Part shown: positions 1-8,584 of the stretch, in pieces
Layout of the letters: every line of letters starts with the position of its first letter
How positions within the stretch are numbered: the stretch's first letter is position 1
Assembly (NCBI RefSeq): GCF_946151075.1
Contig: NZ_OX267715.1
Span: forward strand, 682,001 to 746,000
DNA: 64,000 nucleotides
Source: Neobacillus sp. Marseille-Q6967
GTDB taxonomy: Bacteria > Bacillota > Bacilli > Bacillales > Cytobacillaceae
Direction of reading: 5' to 3'
Translations under genes and position numbers: made by a program
The notes under the pieces: model-generated
Told to the model about the DNA's origin: nothing
The model's input: only the letters and a program-made list of their open reading frames with translations
The model's database searches: none

Positions 1-669
1 CGTGCACAGATCGGCAAAGGCATGTGGGCCATGCCGGACTTAATGGGGGAAATGCTAGAGCAAAAAATCGGTCATGTAAAAACCGGAGCCACTACAGCAT
101 GGGTGCCATCTCCAACTGCTGCGGTATTGCACGCATTGCATTATCATGAAGTAGATGTTAGAGAGGTGCAGAACCAAATGCTCCAACTAACTGAAGATTT
201 CCAAGAAGATATCTTACAATTCCCAGTAGTTAAAAAACCATCCTGGACTCCTGAGGAAATTCAGGAAGAGCTTAACAACAACTGTCAAACTCTTTTAGGC
301 TATGTTGTCCGCTGGGTTGACCAGGGGGTTGGCTGCTCAAAAGTATTAGATATCAATAATTTAGGATTAATGGAAGACCGTGCTACATTACGAATTTCCA
401 GCCAGCACTTGGCAAACTGGCTTCACCATGGTATTTGTACGAAAGAGCAAATTCTTGAAACATTGCAGCGCATGGCCAAAGTTGTAGATAAACAAAATGC
501 AGGAGATCCTTTGTATCGGAACATGGCTCCGAACTATGACGAATCCGTTGCCTTCCAGGCCGCTTGCGACTTGATTTTTGAAGGCTATGATCAGCCAAAT
601 GGCTACACGGAGCCGATTCTTCACCGAAGACGCATGGAAGCAAAGGCTAAGTTCACGGTAAAACAATAA
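1..669 (+). CDS. glcB: Malate synthase G, C-terminal part (5' end outside window)
   Basis: Condenses glyoxylate with acetyl-CoA to malate in the cytoplasm (glyoxylate/glycolate use). The reading frame is open from the first base, so the gene starts upstream; about 222 of the usual 720 or so residues are present. The visible part has the conserved run around [12 protein letters not shown], the [12 protein letters not shown] segment, [27 protein letters not shown] and the C-terminal [12 protein letters not shown], which distinguish the long G form from the short A form. The next gene starts 123 bp downstream and encodes another organic-acid enzyme, but no terminator is obvious between them. The family call is firm; enzyme state cannot be judged because the N-terminal part of the barrel is missing. 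Confidence 0.93.
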   Translation, partial: RAQIGKGMWAMPDLMGEMLEQKIGHVKTGATTAWVPSPTAAVLHALHYHEVDVREVQNQMLQLTEDFQEDILQFPVVKKPSWTPEEIQEELNNNCQTLLGYVVRWVDQGVGCSKVLDINNLGLMEDRATLRISSQHLANWLHHGICTKEQILETLQRMAKVVDKQNAGDPLYRNMAPNYDESVAFQAACDLIFEGYDQPNGYTEPILHRRRMEAKAKFTVKQ

Positions 670-792
670 TCGTTTTATCATAGTTAGGATCCAAGGCATT
701 GTAGCCATTAATTTGCCGAGGCTGCTATCAAAACGGAAGTGGCTCGAAAGAAGATTGAACTTAAAATAGACTGTTTGAAAGGGAGTATCGCA

Positions 793-1572
793 ATGAAATT
801 TACTAGATTTACTAAAGGTTCGTCCGTTTACACAGGTGTGTTGTCTGAAAACACGATACAAGAAATTAATGGAGATATTTTTGGCGATAATTGGGAGTAT
901 ACAGGACAGATATTTTCTGTAACTGATGTGACACTGCTGGCACCTATAAAGCCAAACCAAATTATTGGAATTGGAGCAAACTATGTTTCTAAACTTGAAG
1001 ACCGACCTTCAGAGCTTCCAAAAATTCCGGTATTCTTCTTTAAACCAATATCCTCCGTTATTGGGCCTGAGGAAGATATCATCATTCCGGAAGGGATAGA
1101 AAAGGTGAAGTTCGAATCAGAGTTAGCCATTGTCATTGGTAAGGAAGCTAAAAATGTTCCTGAATCAGAAGTGTTGGATTACGTGTTCGGATACACGGTT
1201 GGAAACGATGTAACAGCTCCTCAATTTTTTCATCAGGACGGGCATTGGACCATTGGTAAGTCCTTTGATACCTTCACACCACTAGGGCCAGTTATTGAAA
1301 CAGAATTAGATCCATTTGCTGTGAATGTGGAAGCAAGACTGAATGGTGTGGAGAAGCAAAATAGTGCAACCGAGTTAATGATTATTCCTATCCGAAGAAT
1401 GGTATCCTATCTGACAAAAGTGATGACACTTAAGCCGGGGGATGTCATCCTGACGGGCAGTCCGGTTGGAGCAGAGTTTGTCGGTGCTGGAGATAAAATT
1501 GAATGTAAAATTAAAGAGATTGGGACATTAAGAAATTCATTTGTATTGTCAAAAGAGCAAGTTAAATCTTAA
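793..1572 (+). CDS. Fumarylacetoacetate hydrolase family protein
   Basis: A 259-residue cytoplasmic enzyme of the FAH superfamily, whose members hydrolyse or decarboxylate 2-oxo acids and acylpyruvates (for example fumarylpyruvate hydrolase, 2-hydroxyhepta-2,4-diene-1,7-dioate isomerase, oxaloacetate decarboxylase). Visible signatures are IIGIGANYVSK near residue 55, the acidic metal-binding segment FESELAIVIGKEA, GYTVGNDVTAP, KSFDTFTPLGP and TGSPVGAEFVGAGD near the end. The usual NDVTARD/LQ is altered to NDVTAPQFFHQ. The frame is open further 5', but ATG 793 is preceded by AAAGGGAG at a normal distance and fits the family N terminus. It lies just after glcB in the same direction, which hints at carboxylate catabolism. 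The exact substrate cannot be told from sequence. Confidence 0.85.
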   Translation: MKFTRFTKGSSVYTGVLSENTIQEINGDIFGDNWEYTGQIFSVTDVTLLAPIKPNQIIGIGANYVSKLEDRPSELPKIPVFFFKPISSVIGPEEDIIIPEGIEKVKFESELAIVIGKEAKNVPESEVLDYVFGYTVGNDVTAPQFFHQDGHWTIGKSFDTFTPLGPVIETELDPFAVNVEARLNGVEKQNSATELMIIPIRRMVSYLTKVMTLKPGDVILTGSPVGAEFVGAGDKIECKIKEIGTLRNSFVLSKEQVKS

Positions 1573-1755
1573 TCATACCGCTCTACTATTAAACGCACTA
1601 CTTTTTGCAGGTGTTCCTATGGGTGTCATTATCTTTTGCTCAAGTTTTCTGGCTTTCCTTTCCTATTTTGGTTTGGTACAAAAAGCTTCGCTGCCGATAC
1701 ACTATCCAATGAAAAGTGCTCAGTAAAGAAACCCAGTATATAAAAATATAAATTT

Positions 1756-1798
1756 AAAGGAGAACACATTTCGTTAACCATCGAATGTGTTCTCCTTT
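1756..1798. terminator. Intrinsic terminator, perfect 15-bp stem
   Basis: Arms 1756-1770 and 1784-1798 (AAAGGAGAACACATT and its exact complement) enclose a 13-nt loop. The A-rich left flank and T-rich right flank let it serve both the FAH gene on the plus strand and the small gene at 1871-2044 on the minus strand. Confidence 0.8.
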
Positions 1799-1870
1799 AT
1801 TTATCTATTATTAATCTTAATAGGAACATATAGTGTAGGATTTTCCTTTCAACATAAATTTGACCTAAGG

Positions 1871-2044
1871 TTAATCCGTATATCTAACACCTTTTAACAT
1901 CATATTGACCTTTAATTTAGTATCTTGGACAATATTTTTTCGAAATTCTTTTGCTTTTTTGAAGGCTTCCGTCATTCCTGATGCTATGATCTTTATTTCC
2001 CTGTTACCCACCGGTTCTTCTAGAAGAAAAATATATTCTTTCAT
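1871..2044 (-). CDS. Small conserved-looking hypothetical protein, 57 aa
   Basis: A short minus-strand gene, read as MKEYIFLLEEPVGNREIKII at the start and ending in MLKGVRYTD. It is supported by a good ribosome binding site (GAGAGGTGAA) 6 nt before the ATG at 2044 and by a terminator directly downstream at 1756-1798. The product is soluble, basic in its second half (TEAFKKAKEFRKN) and has no Cys or membrane segment. I do not recognise the family. It is divergent from the glycosidase gene at 2325 and shares that 280-bp intergenic region with its cre-like sites. The reading on the opposite strand over the same bases looks like a shadow: it has no ribosome binding site and an odd composition. 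Confidence 0.6.
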   Translation of the reverse strand: MKEYIFLLEEPVGNREIKIIASGMTEAFKKAKEFRKNIVQDTKLKVNMMLKGVRYTD

Positions 2045-2092
2045 GCTGCTTCACCTCTCAAGTTGTAATTTTAATATAATTATATACTATTT

Positions 2093-2129
2093 TGTAAGCG
2101 ATTACTACATAATCTTGTGAACGCTTTCA
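2093..2129. promoter_or_regulatory. Two cre-like (CcpA/LacI-type) operators
   Basis: TGTAAGCGATTACT (2093-2106) and TGTGAACGCTTTCA (2116-2129) each match the catabolite-responsive element consensus TGWAANCGNTNWCA with a single mismatch. They lie 23 bp apart centre to centre, just upstream of a possible -35 for the glycosidase gene. This suggests CcpA repression, or control by another LacI-family protein. Confidence 0.55.
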
Positions 2130-2134
2130 CTTTT

Positions 2135-2162
2135 TTGAACAAAGTTTGTTTAGGTTTATGAA
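2135..2162 (+). promoter_or_regulatory. Possible sigma-A promoter for the GH3 gene
   Basis: TTGAAC at 2135-2140 and TATGAA at 2157-2162 are separated by 16 bp, giving a modest promoter directly downstream of the cre-like sites. It is 160 bp ahead of the TTG start, so the leader would be long. Tentative. Confidence 0.3.
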
Positions 2163-2324
2163 AATAAATACATGTTAAACGCTACTGTCGAGCAATATTC
2201 AGATAAACAATCGGATTAGATTTTGTTGTGTTGCTACAGTTTTCTGTTCAAGAAAAATAATAAATACAAATATTGGATAATCTATTCAAAAATGATAAAA
2301 AGCAAGTTGGTAGGAGGATTTTTT

Positions 2325-4598
2325 TTGGGTAAGAGATTTTACAAAATACTAATAACAATAATAATTTGTTGGCTTATAATGGCAAATGTAATTAGGACAA
2401 AGGCATCGCTTAATGATCAACCTCTGGGGTTGACGGATGAAGCATCGATAGAAAATGTAATCAATTCATTGACAGTAGATGAAAAGGTACAATTGGTGAT
2501 TGGGGCAGGTTACCCTGGGCCAAATGGTGCAGCCGGCTCTACCCATGCTATTCCTCGTTTGGGTATTCCATCAGTTATCCTTTCTGACGGACCTGCTGGT
2601 GTAAGAATTGGAGGGCTCTTTGCTGGGGCTCCGCCAAGAATCGCAACCGCATTTCCTGTCCCGGTCTTGCTTTCGGCAACATGGGATGTTAAACAAATAC
2701 AAAAAGTGGCAAAAGCCATGGCCAAAGAGGCAAGGGAATATGGAGTGGATGTCTTATTGGCTCCTGGTGTGAATATTCACCGTGATCCATTAGGTGGAAG
2801 GAATTTTGAATATTATTCCGAGGATCCTTTTCTAGCAGGATTTATGGCTACTGCGTTTATTCAAGCTGTTCAAGAAACAGGTGTTGGGACTTCCATTAAA
2901 CATTTTGCAGCGAACAATCAGGAAACGAAAAGAACGAACATCAATGCGATGGTTCCAAAACGGGCTTTAAGAGAAATCTACCTTCCTGCATTTGAAATGG
3001 CAGTTAAGCAAGCAAAACCATGGACCGTAATGAGTGCCTATAATGCCGTAAATGGTGTTTTTGCAACTCAGAATCGTACTCTCTTAACCGATATTCTTAG
3101 GTATGAGTGGGGCTTTGATGGTTTGGTCCTGTCTGATTGGTGGGCTGTAAAGAATCCCGTCGCTGCTTTAGAGGCAGGAAATGATTTAATTATGCCCGGA
3201 GTTTACAGAGGACCATTGCCAATGCCGGAGTTAATTAAAGATGTGTACACAAAAGCATCAGCACCGTCTCCGGAATTATTAAAAACAGCAAATCAAAACG
3301 GTACGCTAAGTAAAGAGGCCCTAGACTCAAGTGTTCGAAATATTTTGAAGCTTATCATTAAGACACCAACATTCAAAGGCGAGTATAAGAATGTAGATTA
3401 TCAAAATAAAACTAGCTTATCTAAAAAAACGGCGATAGAAGGGGCTCGGATCAATCGAGAGGTAGCATCTGAAGGGATGGTTCTTCTAAAAAATGAAGAT
3501 AAAACCTTGCCGTTTAAGGCAGTCAAAAAAATAGGGGTAGCTGGAGAAAATGCAGTAGTCGATCTTGCTCAAAACAAATTAGGAATCATTATTGGCGGCG
3601 GAGGAAGCGCACAGGTTAATGTAGATCCAAAAAAGGTTGTTTCACTCGTACAGGGTCTAAAGAATGCGCATTATTCTGTTGTCAATTCGATAAACGGAAA
3701 AAAGGTTATAGAAGGATTAAGTAAAAGTGATGCTGTTAATTTAGCAAAAAATACAGATATTGGCTTGGTCTTTATCGGTAGGAAATCAACTGAAGGGGCA
3801 GATCGTCCTCATATGAGTATGAAACCGGAAGAGGTTCGGCTCATTAAAGATCTTTCTGAAGCTTATCATGCAGAGGGGAAAAAGTTAGTGGTTGTTTTAA
3901 ATATTGGTGCCCCAATCGAAGTTGCAAGCTGGAGTGACGATGCAGATTCGATTTTACTTGCATGGCAGCCTGGACAAGAAGGGGGTAATGCCATTGCAGA
4001 TGTTTTAAGCGGCAAAGTGAATCCATCTGGTAAACTTCCTGTAACCTTCCCGGTAAAATACAGTGATGTTCCTTCCTATGGGAATTTTCCAGGTGATACG
4101 GTTAATAATGTAGTCCATTATACTGAAGGAATCTACGTCGGCTATCGTTACTATGATACAAAAAACCTTAATCTCGCCTATCCATTTGGCCATGGACTTA
4201 CATATACAGACTTCTCCTATTCAAATCTAAAATTAAGTTCATCCAAATTCTTATTATCTAAGAACGATCCACTATCGATATCAGTGGACGTAACTAACAA
4301 AGGACCGGTGGCAGGAAAAGAAGTCGTTCAGCTTTATATTCATGATCAACATTCGAAACTGGATCGACCCTTTAAAGAGCTAAAAGGCTTTAAGAAGATT
4401 TTCCTAAAGCCCGGGCAAACAAAAAAAGTAACCTTTACAATAGATAAAAGAGCTCTATCAGCATTTGACGACAAGTTAAACAGATGGATGGCTGAACCTG
4501 GAAAATTTACCGTACTTATCGGAAGCTCATCACGAGATATTAAACAAGAAGCGGAATTCATAGGTGTAGGAAAGAATGGCGATTGGCAAAATGAATAG
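2325..4598 (+). CDS. Secreted glycoside hydrolase family 3 (beta-glucosidase type)
   Basis: A 757-residue exo-glycosidase that should remove terminal sugars (beta-glucosidase or beta-xylosidase type) outside the cell. TTG at 2325 is the chosen start because AGGAGG lies 7 nt before it; an in-frame ATG at 2292 has no ribosome binding site. An N-terminal signal peptide (hydrophobic LITIIICWLIMANV, cleavage probably after TKA) is followed by the GH3 TIM barrel with SIKHFAANNQE and the nucleophile motif VLSDWW (Asp at about residue 271). The second GH3 domain (IIGGGGSAQV, HMSMKPEEVRLI) and a fibronectin III-like C domain (GHGLTYTDFSYSNL) complete the family architecture. It appears monocistronic and is probably under catabolite control. 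Sugar specificity is not readable. Confidence 0.9.
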   Translation: MGKRFYKILITIIICWLIMANVIRTKASLNDQPLGLTDEASIENVINSLTVDEKVQLVIGAGYPGPNGAAGSTHAIPRLGIPSVILSDGPAGVRIGGLFAGAPPRIATAFPVPVLLSATWDVKQIQKVAKAMAKEAREYGVDVLLAPGVNIHRDPLGGRNFEYYSEDPFLAGFMATAFIQAVQETGVGTSIKHFAANNQETKRTNINAMVPKRALREIYLPAFEMAVKQAKPWTVMSAYNAVNGVFATQNRTLLTDILRYEWGFDGLVLSDWWAVKNPVAALEAGNDLIMPGVYRGPLPMPELIKDVYTKASAPSPELLKTANQNGTLSKEALDSSVRNILKLIIKTPTFKGEYKNVDYQNKTSLSKKTAIEGARINREVASEGMVLLKNEDKTLPFKAVKKIGVAGENAVVDLAQNKLGIIIGGGGSAQVNVDPKKVVSLVQGLKNAHYSVVNSINGKKVIEGLSKSDAVNLAKNTDIGLVFIGRKSTEGADRPHMSMKPEEVRLIKDLSEAYHAEGKKLVVVLNIGAPIEVASWSDDADSILLAWQPGQEGGNAIADVLSGKVNPSGKLPVTFPVKYSDVPSYGNFPGDTVNNVVHYTEGIYVGYRYYDTKNLNLAYPFGHGLTYTDFSYSNLKLSSSKFLLSKNDPLSISVDVTNKGPVAGKEVVQLYIHDQHSKLDRPFKELKGFKKIFLKPGQTKKVTFTIDKRALSAFDDKLNRWMAEPGKFTVLIGSSSRDIKQEAEFIGVGKNGDWQNE

Positions 4599-5067
4599 AT
4601 AAAAAATATAAGCAAGGTTCAGATGATTAAAGGGTTCACTTAAGAGGTGCATGACCTCATTTTGACTATCAAAATAACAGTTGATTTAAGAATGAAATCA
4701 ACTAAAAGGAAGGGTGCCAATCAACAAAATTGGAGATTTTTTAATATATCTTTTAATTGTGTTCCTCAAGGAGTGTCCATTAGACCCCGACCACCGGTAT
4801 CTCTAAAAAAAATCGAGTTTTTATTAGGAACGGAATAACACTCAAAAATGTTGATAATGTTCAGCATTCTTGAGTGTTTTTATATTGCCTGAAAAAGGTA
4901 GGATTTGATTTCTTTTTAAACTTTTTCTACACAAGTATTAATATAATGATTATAATCAACGAAAATGTCATTGAAATTAACTCTAGATAGGTAATGTAAA
5001 CTATGTGGGAATAAAGTTAAAAGACTAATAGAGGATAAAATAAAATTGATTTGTAGAAGGTGATAAA
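4599..5067. other. Intergenic region without a supported gene
   Basis: A short stem GAGGT-GCATG-ACCTC lies near 4645-4659 and a strong terminator at 4838-4877. An open frame at 4647-4838 has no convincing ribosome binding site and no recognisable composition, so I do not call it. Confidence 0.5.
4838..4877 (+). terminator. Intrinsic terminator, 17-bp stem
   Basis: Arms 4838-4854 and 4861-4877 (ACACTCAAAAATGTTGA against TCAGCATTCTTGAGTGT, with G-T pairs) around a 6-nt loop, followed by TTTTAT. It would end read-through from the GH3 gene before the MocA-like gene. Confidence 0.7.
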
Positions 5068-5652
5068 ATGGAAGCAATCGTCCTAGCTGCTGGATATTCC
5101 AGCCGAGCGAATGCATTTAAAATGACTTTGCCACTTGGGCAAATGACCGTGTTGGAGCAAACGATATCTAAGTTTGAAGGATTATGCAGCAGTGTAATCG
5201 TCGTAGCTGGGTTTCAAGCGGAAATGATCCAAGAGGAAATTGCAAGAATCAGCAGTAAAAATGCCTATTCATTTCAGATAAAATTTGTTTACAATGAAAA
5301 CTTTAACCAGGGAATGTTTTCTTCCATTCAAAAGGGCTGCAACGAAGTAAATGCCCCAACCTTCTTTTTAACACCCGGAGATTGTCCTCTTGTGAAAAAA
5401 GAGACCGTTGAGCTAATAGCAGAACAAAAAGGGAAAGTAGTAATTCCCAGCTTCCATTATAAAGGCGGTCACCCGATCAAATTATCAAGCGAAGTGAAAC
5501 AGAAAATCCTCGAAACCAATCCAGAAAGTAATTTGCGTGCTGTCCTTAACGGTTTTGAAAAGAAATACATGAATGTAGATGATCCGGGAGTATTAATGGA
5601 TGTTGATACGCCGGAGGATTATCGAAAAGCGATTGATTATTATAAAGCTTAA
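5068..5652 (+). CDS. MocA/MobA-like molybdenum cofactor nucleotidyltransferase
   Basis: A 194-residue cytoplasmic NTP transferase of the MobA/MocA fold. Relatives attach CMP or GMP to molybdopterin, and the MocA type makes the cytosine dinucleotide used by xanthine dehydrogenase-family enzymes. The N-terminal nucleotide loop LAAGYSSRANAFKM is a variant of LAAGxSxRxGxxK, and TPGDCPLV carries the metal-binding GDxP. The C-terminal DVDTPEDY motif is also typical. The ribosome binding site is GAAGGTG before ATG 5068. Its position before a molybdenum hydroxylase operon strongly suggests that it matures that enzyme. A terminator at 5677-5727 separates the two, so they may be transcribed separately. 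The nearest described analogue is PucB of Bacillus purine catabolism; cytosine versus guanine specificity is inference. Confidence 0.82.
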   Translation: MEAIVLAAGYSSRANAFKMTLPLGQMTVLEQTISKFEGLCSSVIVVAGFQAEMIQEEIARISSKNAYSFQIKFVYNENFNQGMFSSIQKGCNEVNAPTFFLTPGDCPLVKKETVELIAEQKGKVVIPSFHYKGGHPIKLSSEVKQKILETNPESNLRAVLNGFEKKYMNVDDPGVLMDVDTPEDYRKAIDYYKA

Positions 5653-5676
5653 ATTTCTCGATATTTTTCACTAAAC

Positions 5677-5727
5677 AAAGCAGCTTGTTTCGACCAGCCC
5701 TTCAAAGTCGAATTAAGCTGCTTTTTT
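5677..5727 (+). terminator. Intrinsic terminator after the MocA-like gene
   Basis: AAAGCAGCTTGTTTCGAC (5677-5694) pairs imperfectly with GTCGAATTAAGCTGCTTT (5707-5724) and is followed by a T run. Confidence 0.75.
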
Positions 5728-5948
5728 GTTGATTGGTGCGGAAATCAATTAGCAAGATAATGAAAATACTTGGTTAAGAATTCTTACATAAATCGGTAAA
5801 GTTTCCTGAAATACAAATATAATTAAAAACAACGAATTTCTGGAATGAAATTAATCATAAAATATGATGTTCATTTATAAAATCGTAGGAAGAGGTTTCT
5901 ATTAATAATGTGTATTCTTTAAAAAAAGAGTCGAAGGGTGTTGAAGCC

Positions 5949-8111
5949 ATGAATCTAAAAGACATAAGCACCTCAGTGCCCAAAAAGGACCATAGCGGTA
6001 AAGTATCGGGCCAGTTGGCTTATATTAGTGATGTGAAAGTGGAAAATATGGTTTATGGTGTTTTGTATCGGTCGCCCATTGCTTATGGAAGAATCAAATC
6101 CATTCATTTACCAACCCTTCCGGAAGGATATGAAGCGGTTGGGGCAGAGCATATCCCCGGACCGAATTATGTCAAAATTATCCAAGAAGATCAGCCCATT
6201 TTTGCCAATGAGTGGGTCAATTATATTGGGGAACCGATTCTCATGCTCGTTGGAAAAGATCTGGATATCCTGTACCGTTTGTTAGATGAAGTGAAGGTTG
6301 AATTTGAAGAACATCAGGCTATTTATACATTGGACGATGCCATCCAACAAAAAGCAGCATCCGGAGTGGTAATGGCAAGCTATGAATTTGGGGAAAGCTT
6401 AGAGCCCATTTCAGCGATCGAGCAGGGAGCCCATCAAATCATCGAAGAAGAATATGATACGGGGTATCAAGAGCATGTCTACCTCGAGCCGCAAGGTATG
6501 CTCGGAATTTATAAGGATGATGAAATTGTCGTCCAGGGATCGATGCAATGCCTTTATTATATAAAAAATGCGTTGCTTAGCGCTTTAGCTTGTGGTGACG
6601 AAGAAGTCAGAGTGGTTCAAAGCCCTACCGGCGGAGGTTTTGGCGGCAAAGAAGAGTTTCCTTCGATGATGGCGTGTCACGTAGCCGTTGCTGCAAAAGC
6701 TGTCAAAAAATCGGTAATGCTCGTTTTCGACCGTTCTGAGGATATGGTGGTTACGACTAAAAGACATCCTGCCAAACTCAAATATCGAACTGCTCTTGAT
6801 CAGGAAGGAAATATTTTGAGCATGTGTGTTGAAATCTTTCTCGATGGCGGAGCGAATGTAGGATTGAGCTCTGTCGTGCTGCAGCGCGCCTTAATAAACA
6901 GTGCCGGTGTTTATAAGATTCCGCATTTTCATGCAAAAGGCTATGTCATAAAAACCCATACCGTTCCGAACGGAGCGTTCAGAGGCTTTGGTGCTCCACA
7001 AAGCTTTGCCGGAATCGAAAGTCATATTGGACATCTTAGTAAACTGGCAAACATCGATCCACTTGACTATAAACGAAAATACCTCGTCAAACAAGGAGAC
7101 CCCACCATCACCAAAGGACAATTCCGCGACCCAATATTAGTGGAAGAAATGATTGAGGACCTACTCAACACGTCGGAATACAAAAAGAAAAAAGCGGAGT
7201 TTCACCGTTTAAATCAACACAATCAGCGCTATAAAAAAGGAATCGGAACTTCGCTGTTCCTCCACGGCTGTGGATTTACAGGCAGCGGTGAAAGAGATCA
7301 TATTAAAGCAACGGTAAAGCTGGTTAAATCAAAGGACGATCAGGTTTCGCTAAAAATCTCAAATTCTGATATGGGACAAGGCATTTATACGACTCTTAGT
7401 AAAATTGTCGCCAAAGAACTAGACCTCCCGTACGAAGATGTTTTGTACCCTTATCCCGATACAAAAGAGGTTCCGGACTCAGGACCAACAGTAGCCTCCA
7501 GGACGACGATGATTGTTGGAAAATTGCTTGAACGTGCCGCAAAAAAATTGAAGGACCAGTGGCAAACAGGGGTGGAACAGGAAGTAGTTGAGAACTATGT
7601 TCACCGTGAAATGATTCCTTGGGACGAGAAAACCTTCACTGGAGATGCCTACCCTGCATATTCATGGGGCGTTAATTTCGTTGAAGTAGAAGTGGATACG
7701 TTAACAGGAAATGTAAGGCTGGAAAAAGTATATGGCAATTATGAAGTTGGGAAGGTCATTGATGAACGGATTATGAAAGGGCAAATTGACGGTGGTTTAG
7801 CTCAAGGATTAGCGTACGGTTATCTAGAAAAGATGACGTCAAAGCAAGGTAAAATCCAACAAAAAAGCATATCGGATTATGGACCGCCGACTTCATTGGA
7901 CGTTGTTCCAATCGAAAGCAAGGTCTTTGATAACCCCTACGCGGATGGTCCATACGGTGCGAAGGGCGCAGGAGAATTGACGTTAATCGGCGGCGCTCCA
8001 GCAGTCCAAGCTGCGATCGAGGATGCACTGCAAACTTCTTTTCAGCAAATTCCAATTACACCGGAAGTCATTATTGAAAGTCTTTGGATGGGAGAGGGGG
8101 AAGAAGGTTGA
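5949..8111 (+). CDS. xdhA: Xanthine dehydrogenase-type molybdenum-binding subunit
   Basis: A 720-residue catalytic subunit of a molybdenum hydroxylase (xanthine dehydrogenase/aldehyde oxidase superfamily), which inserts water-derived oxygen at carbon in purines, other N-heterocycles or aldehydes. The N-terminal hammerhead domain starts SVPKKDHSGKVSGQLAY. SPTGGGFGGKEEFP near residue 235 is the cofactor-binding loop, NGAFRGFGAPQ follows, SDMGQGIYT is the Gln-Gly cofactor contact, and YGAKGAGELTL near the C terminus carries the catalytic Glu. ATG 5949 (AAGGGTG upstream) matches the family start; GTG 5910 is an alternative. It is the first gene of a tight operon with the 2Fe-2S, FAD and XdhC genes. 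Purine use is the likeliest role because of the MocA-like and XdhC partners, but the substrate is not proven. Confidence 0.88.
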   Translation: MNLKDISTSVPKKDHSGKVSGQLAYISDVKVENMVYGVLYRSPIAYGRIKSIHLPTLPEGYEAVGAEHIPGPNYVKIIQEDQPIFANEWVNYIGEPILMLVGKDLDILYRLLDEVKVEFEEHQAIYTLDDAIQQKAASGVVMASYEFGESLEPISAIEQGAHQIIEEEYDTGYQEHVYLEPQGMLGIYKDDEIVVQGSMQCLYYIKNALLSALACGDEEVRVVQSPTGGGFGGKEEFPSMMACHVAVAAKAVKKSVMLVFDRSEDMVVTTKRHPAKLKYRTALDQEGNILSMCVEIFLDGGANVGLSSVVLQRALINSAGVYKIPHFHAKGYVIKTHTVPNGAFRGFGAPQSFAGIESHIGHLSKLANIDPLDYKRKYLVKQGDPTITKGQFRDPILVEEMIEDLLNTSEYKKKKAEFHRLNQHNQRYKKGIGTSLFLHGCGFTGSGERDHIKATVKLVKSKDDQVSLKISNSDMGQGIYTTLSKIVAKELDLPYEDVLYPYPDTKEVPDSGPTVASRTTMIVGKLLERAAKKLKDQWQTGVEQEVVENYVHREMIPWDEKTFTGDAYPAYSWGVNFVEVEVDTLTGNVRLEKVYGNYEVGKVIDERIMKGQIDGGLAQGLAYGYLEKMTSKQGKIQQKSISDYGPPTSLDVVPIESKVFDNPYADGPYGAKGAGELTLIGGAPAVQAAIEDALQTSFQQIPITPEVIIESLWMGEGEEG

Positions 8112-8584
8112 TTAAATTTACACTGAATGGGAGAACGGTAGAAACGGATGCCCCTGCCACAGTCAGATTACTAGATTTAATAAGAGATGAGTATCTGTTA
8201 ATCGGAACAAAGGAAGGCTGCGGTGAGGGGGAGTGCGGAGCTTGCAGTGTTTTTGTGAATAACCTCTTGCAAAATAGCTGCCTGATCCCTATTGGCTCGA
8301 TTGAGGGTGCCGAAATTCAAACGATAGAAGGGATCATGGAAACGGAACAATTTAAGATTTTAGATGAGAGCTATTCCGTTGCCGGTGGAGTGCAATGCGG
8401 TTATTGCATTCCGGGGATGGTCATGGCAAGTGCATCGTTATTATCCAAAAACCCTCATCCTTCAGAGGCTGAAATTCGTGAAGGGATTTCCGGAAATCTG
8501 TGCCGATGTACTGGCTACAATATGATTGTTGATGCGATTAACCTGGCAGCTAAAAAAGGGGACGGCTTATGGCAGAAAAAATAA
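8108..8584 (+). CDS. Molybdenum hydroxylase 2Fe-2S subunit
   Basis: A 158-residue electron-transfer subunit carrying two [2Fe-2S] clusters that pass electrons from the molybdenum site to the FAD subunit. The plant-ferredoxin-like N-terminal cluster is CGEGECGACSV with a further Cys in NSCLIP. The C-terminal cluster is CGYCIPGMVM ... GNLCRCTGY. TTG at 8108 overlaps the stop of the upstream gene and is preceded by the purine-rich GAGAGGGGGAAGAAG, so translation is probably coupled. The last 16 bases overlap the FAD-subunit gene. Length and both Cys sets match the family fully; nothing is missing. Equivalents are PucE in Bacillus and XdhC (the small subunit) in E. coli. Confidence 0.9.
   Translation: MIKFTLNGRTVETDAPATVRLLDLIRDEYLLIGTKEGCGEGECGACSVFVNNLLQNSCLIPIGSIEGAEIQTIEGIMETEQFKILDESYSVAGGVQCGYCIPGMVMASASLLSKNPHPSEAEIREGISGNLCRCTGYNMIVDAINLAAKKGDGLWQKK

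Noticed and set aside
388..960. 190-codon minus-strand frame opposite glcB and the FAH gene
   Set aside because: It overlaps two clearly real plus-strand genes, has an implausible composition and no ribosome binding site.
1905..2120. 71-codon plus-strand frame
   Set aside because: The minus-strand gene at 1871-2044 over the same bases has a good ribosome binding site and more plausible protein sequence.
4647..4838. 63-codon open frame after the GH3 gene
   Set aside because: No ribosome binding site, no recognisable protein features, and it runs into a terminator stem.
5728..5948. Purine or molybdenum-cofactor riboswitch before the xdh operon
   Set aside because: Only short AT-rich inverted repeats are present; the conserved cores of these riboswitches are not visible.
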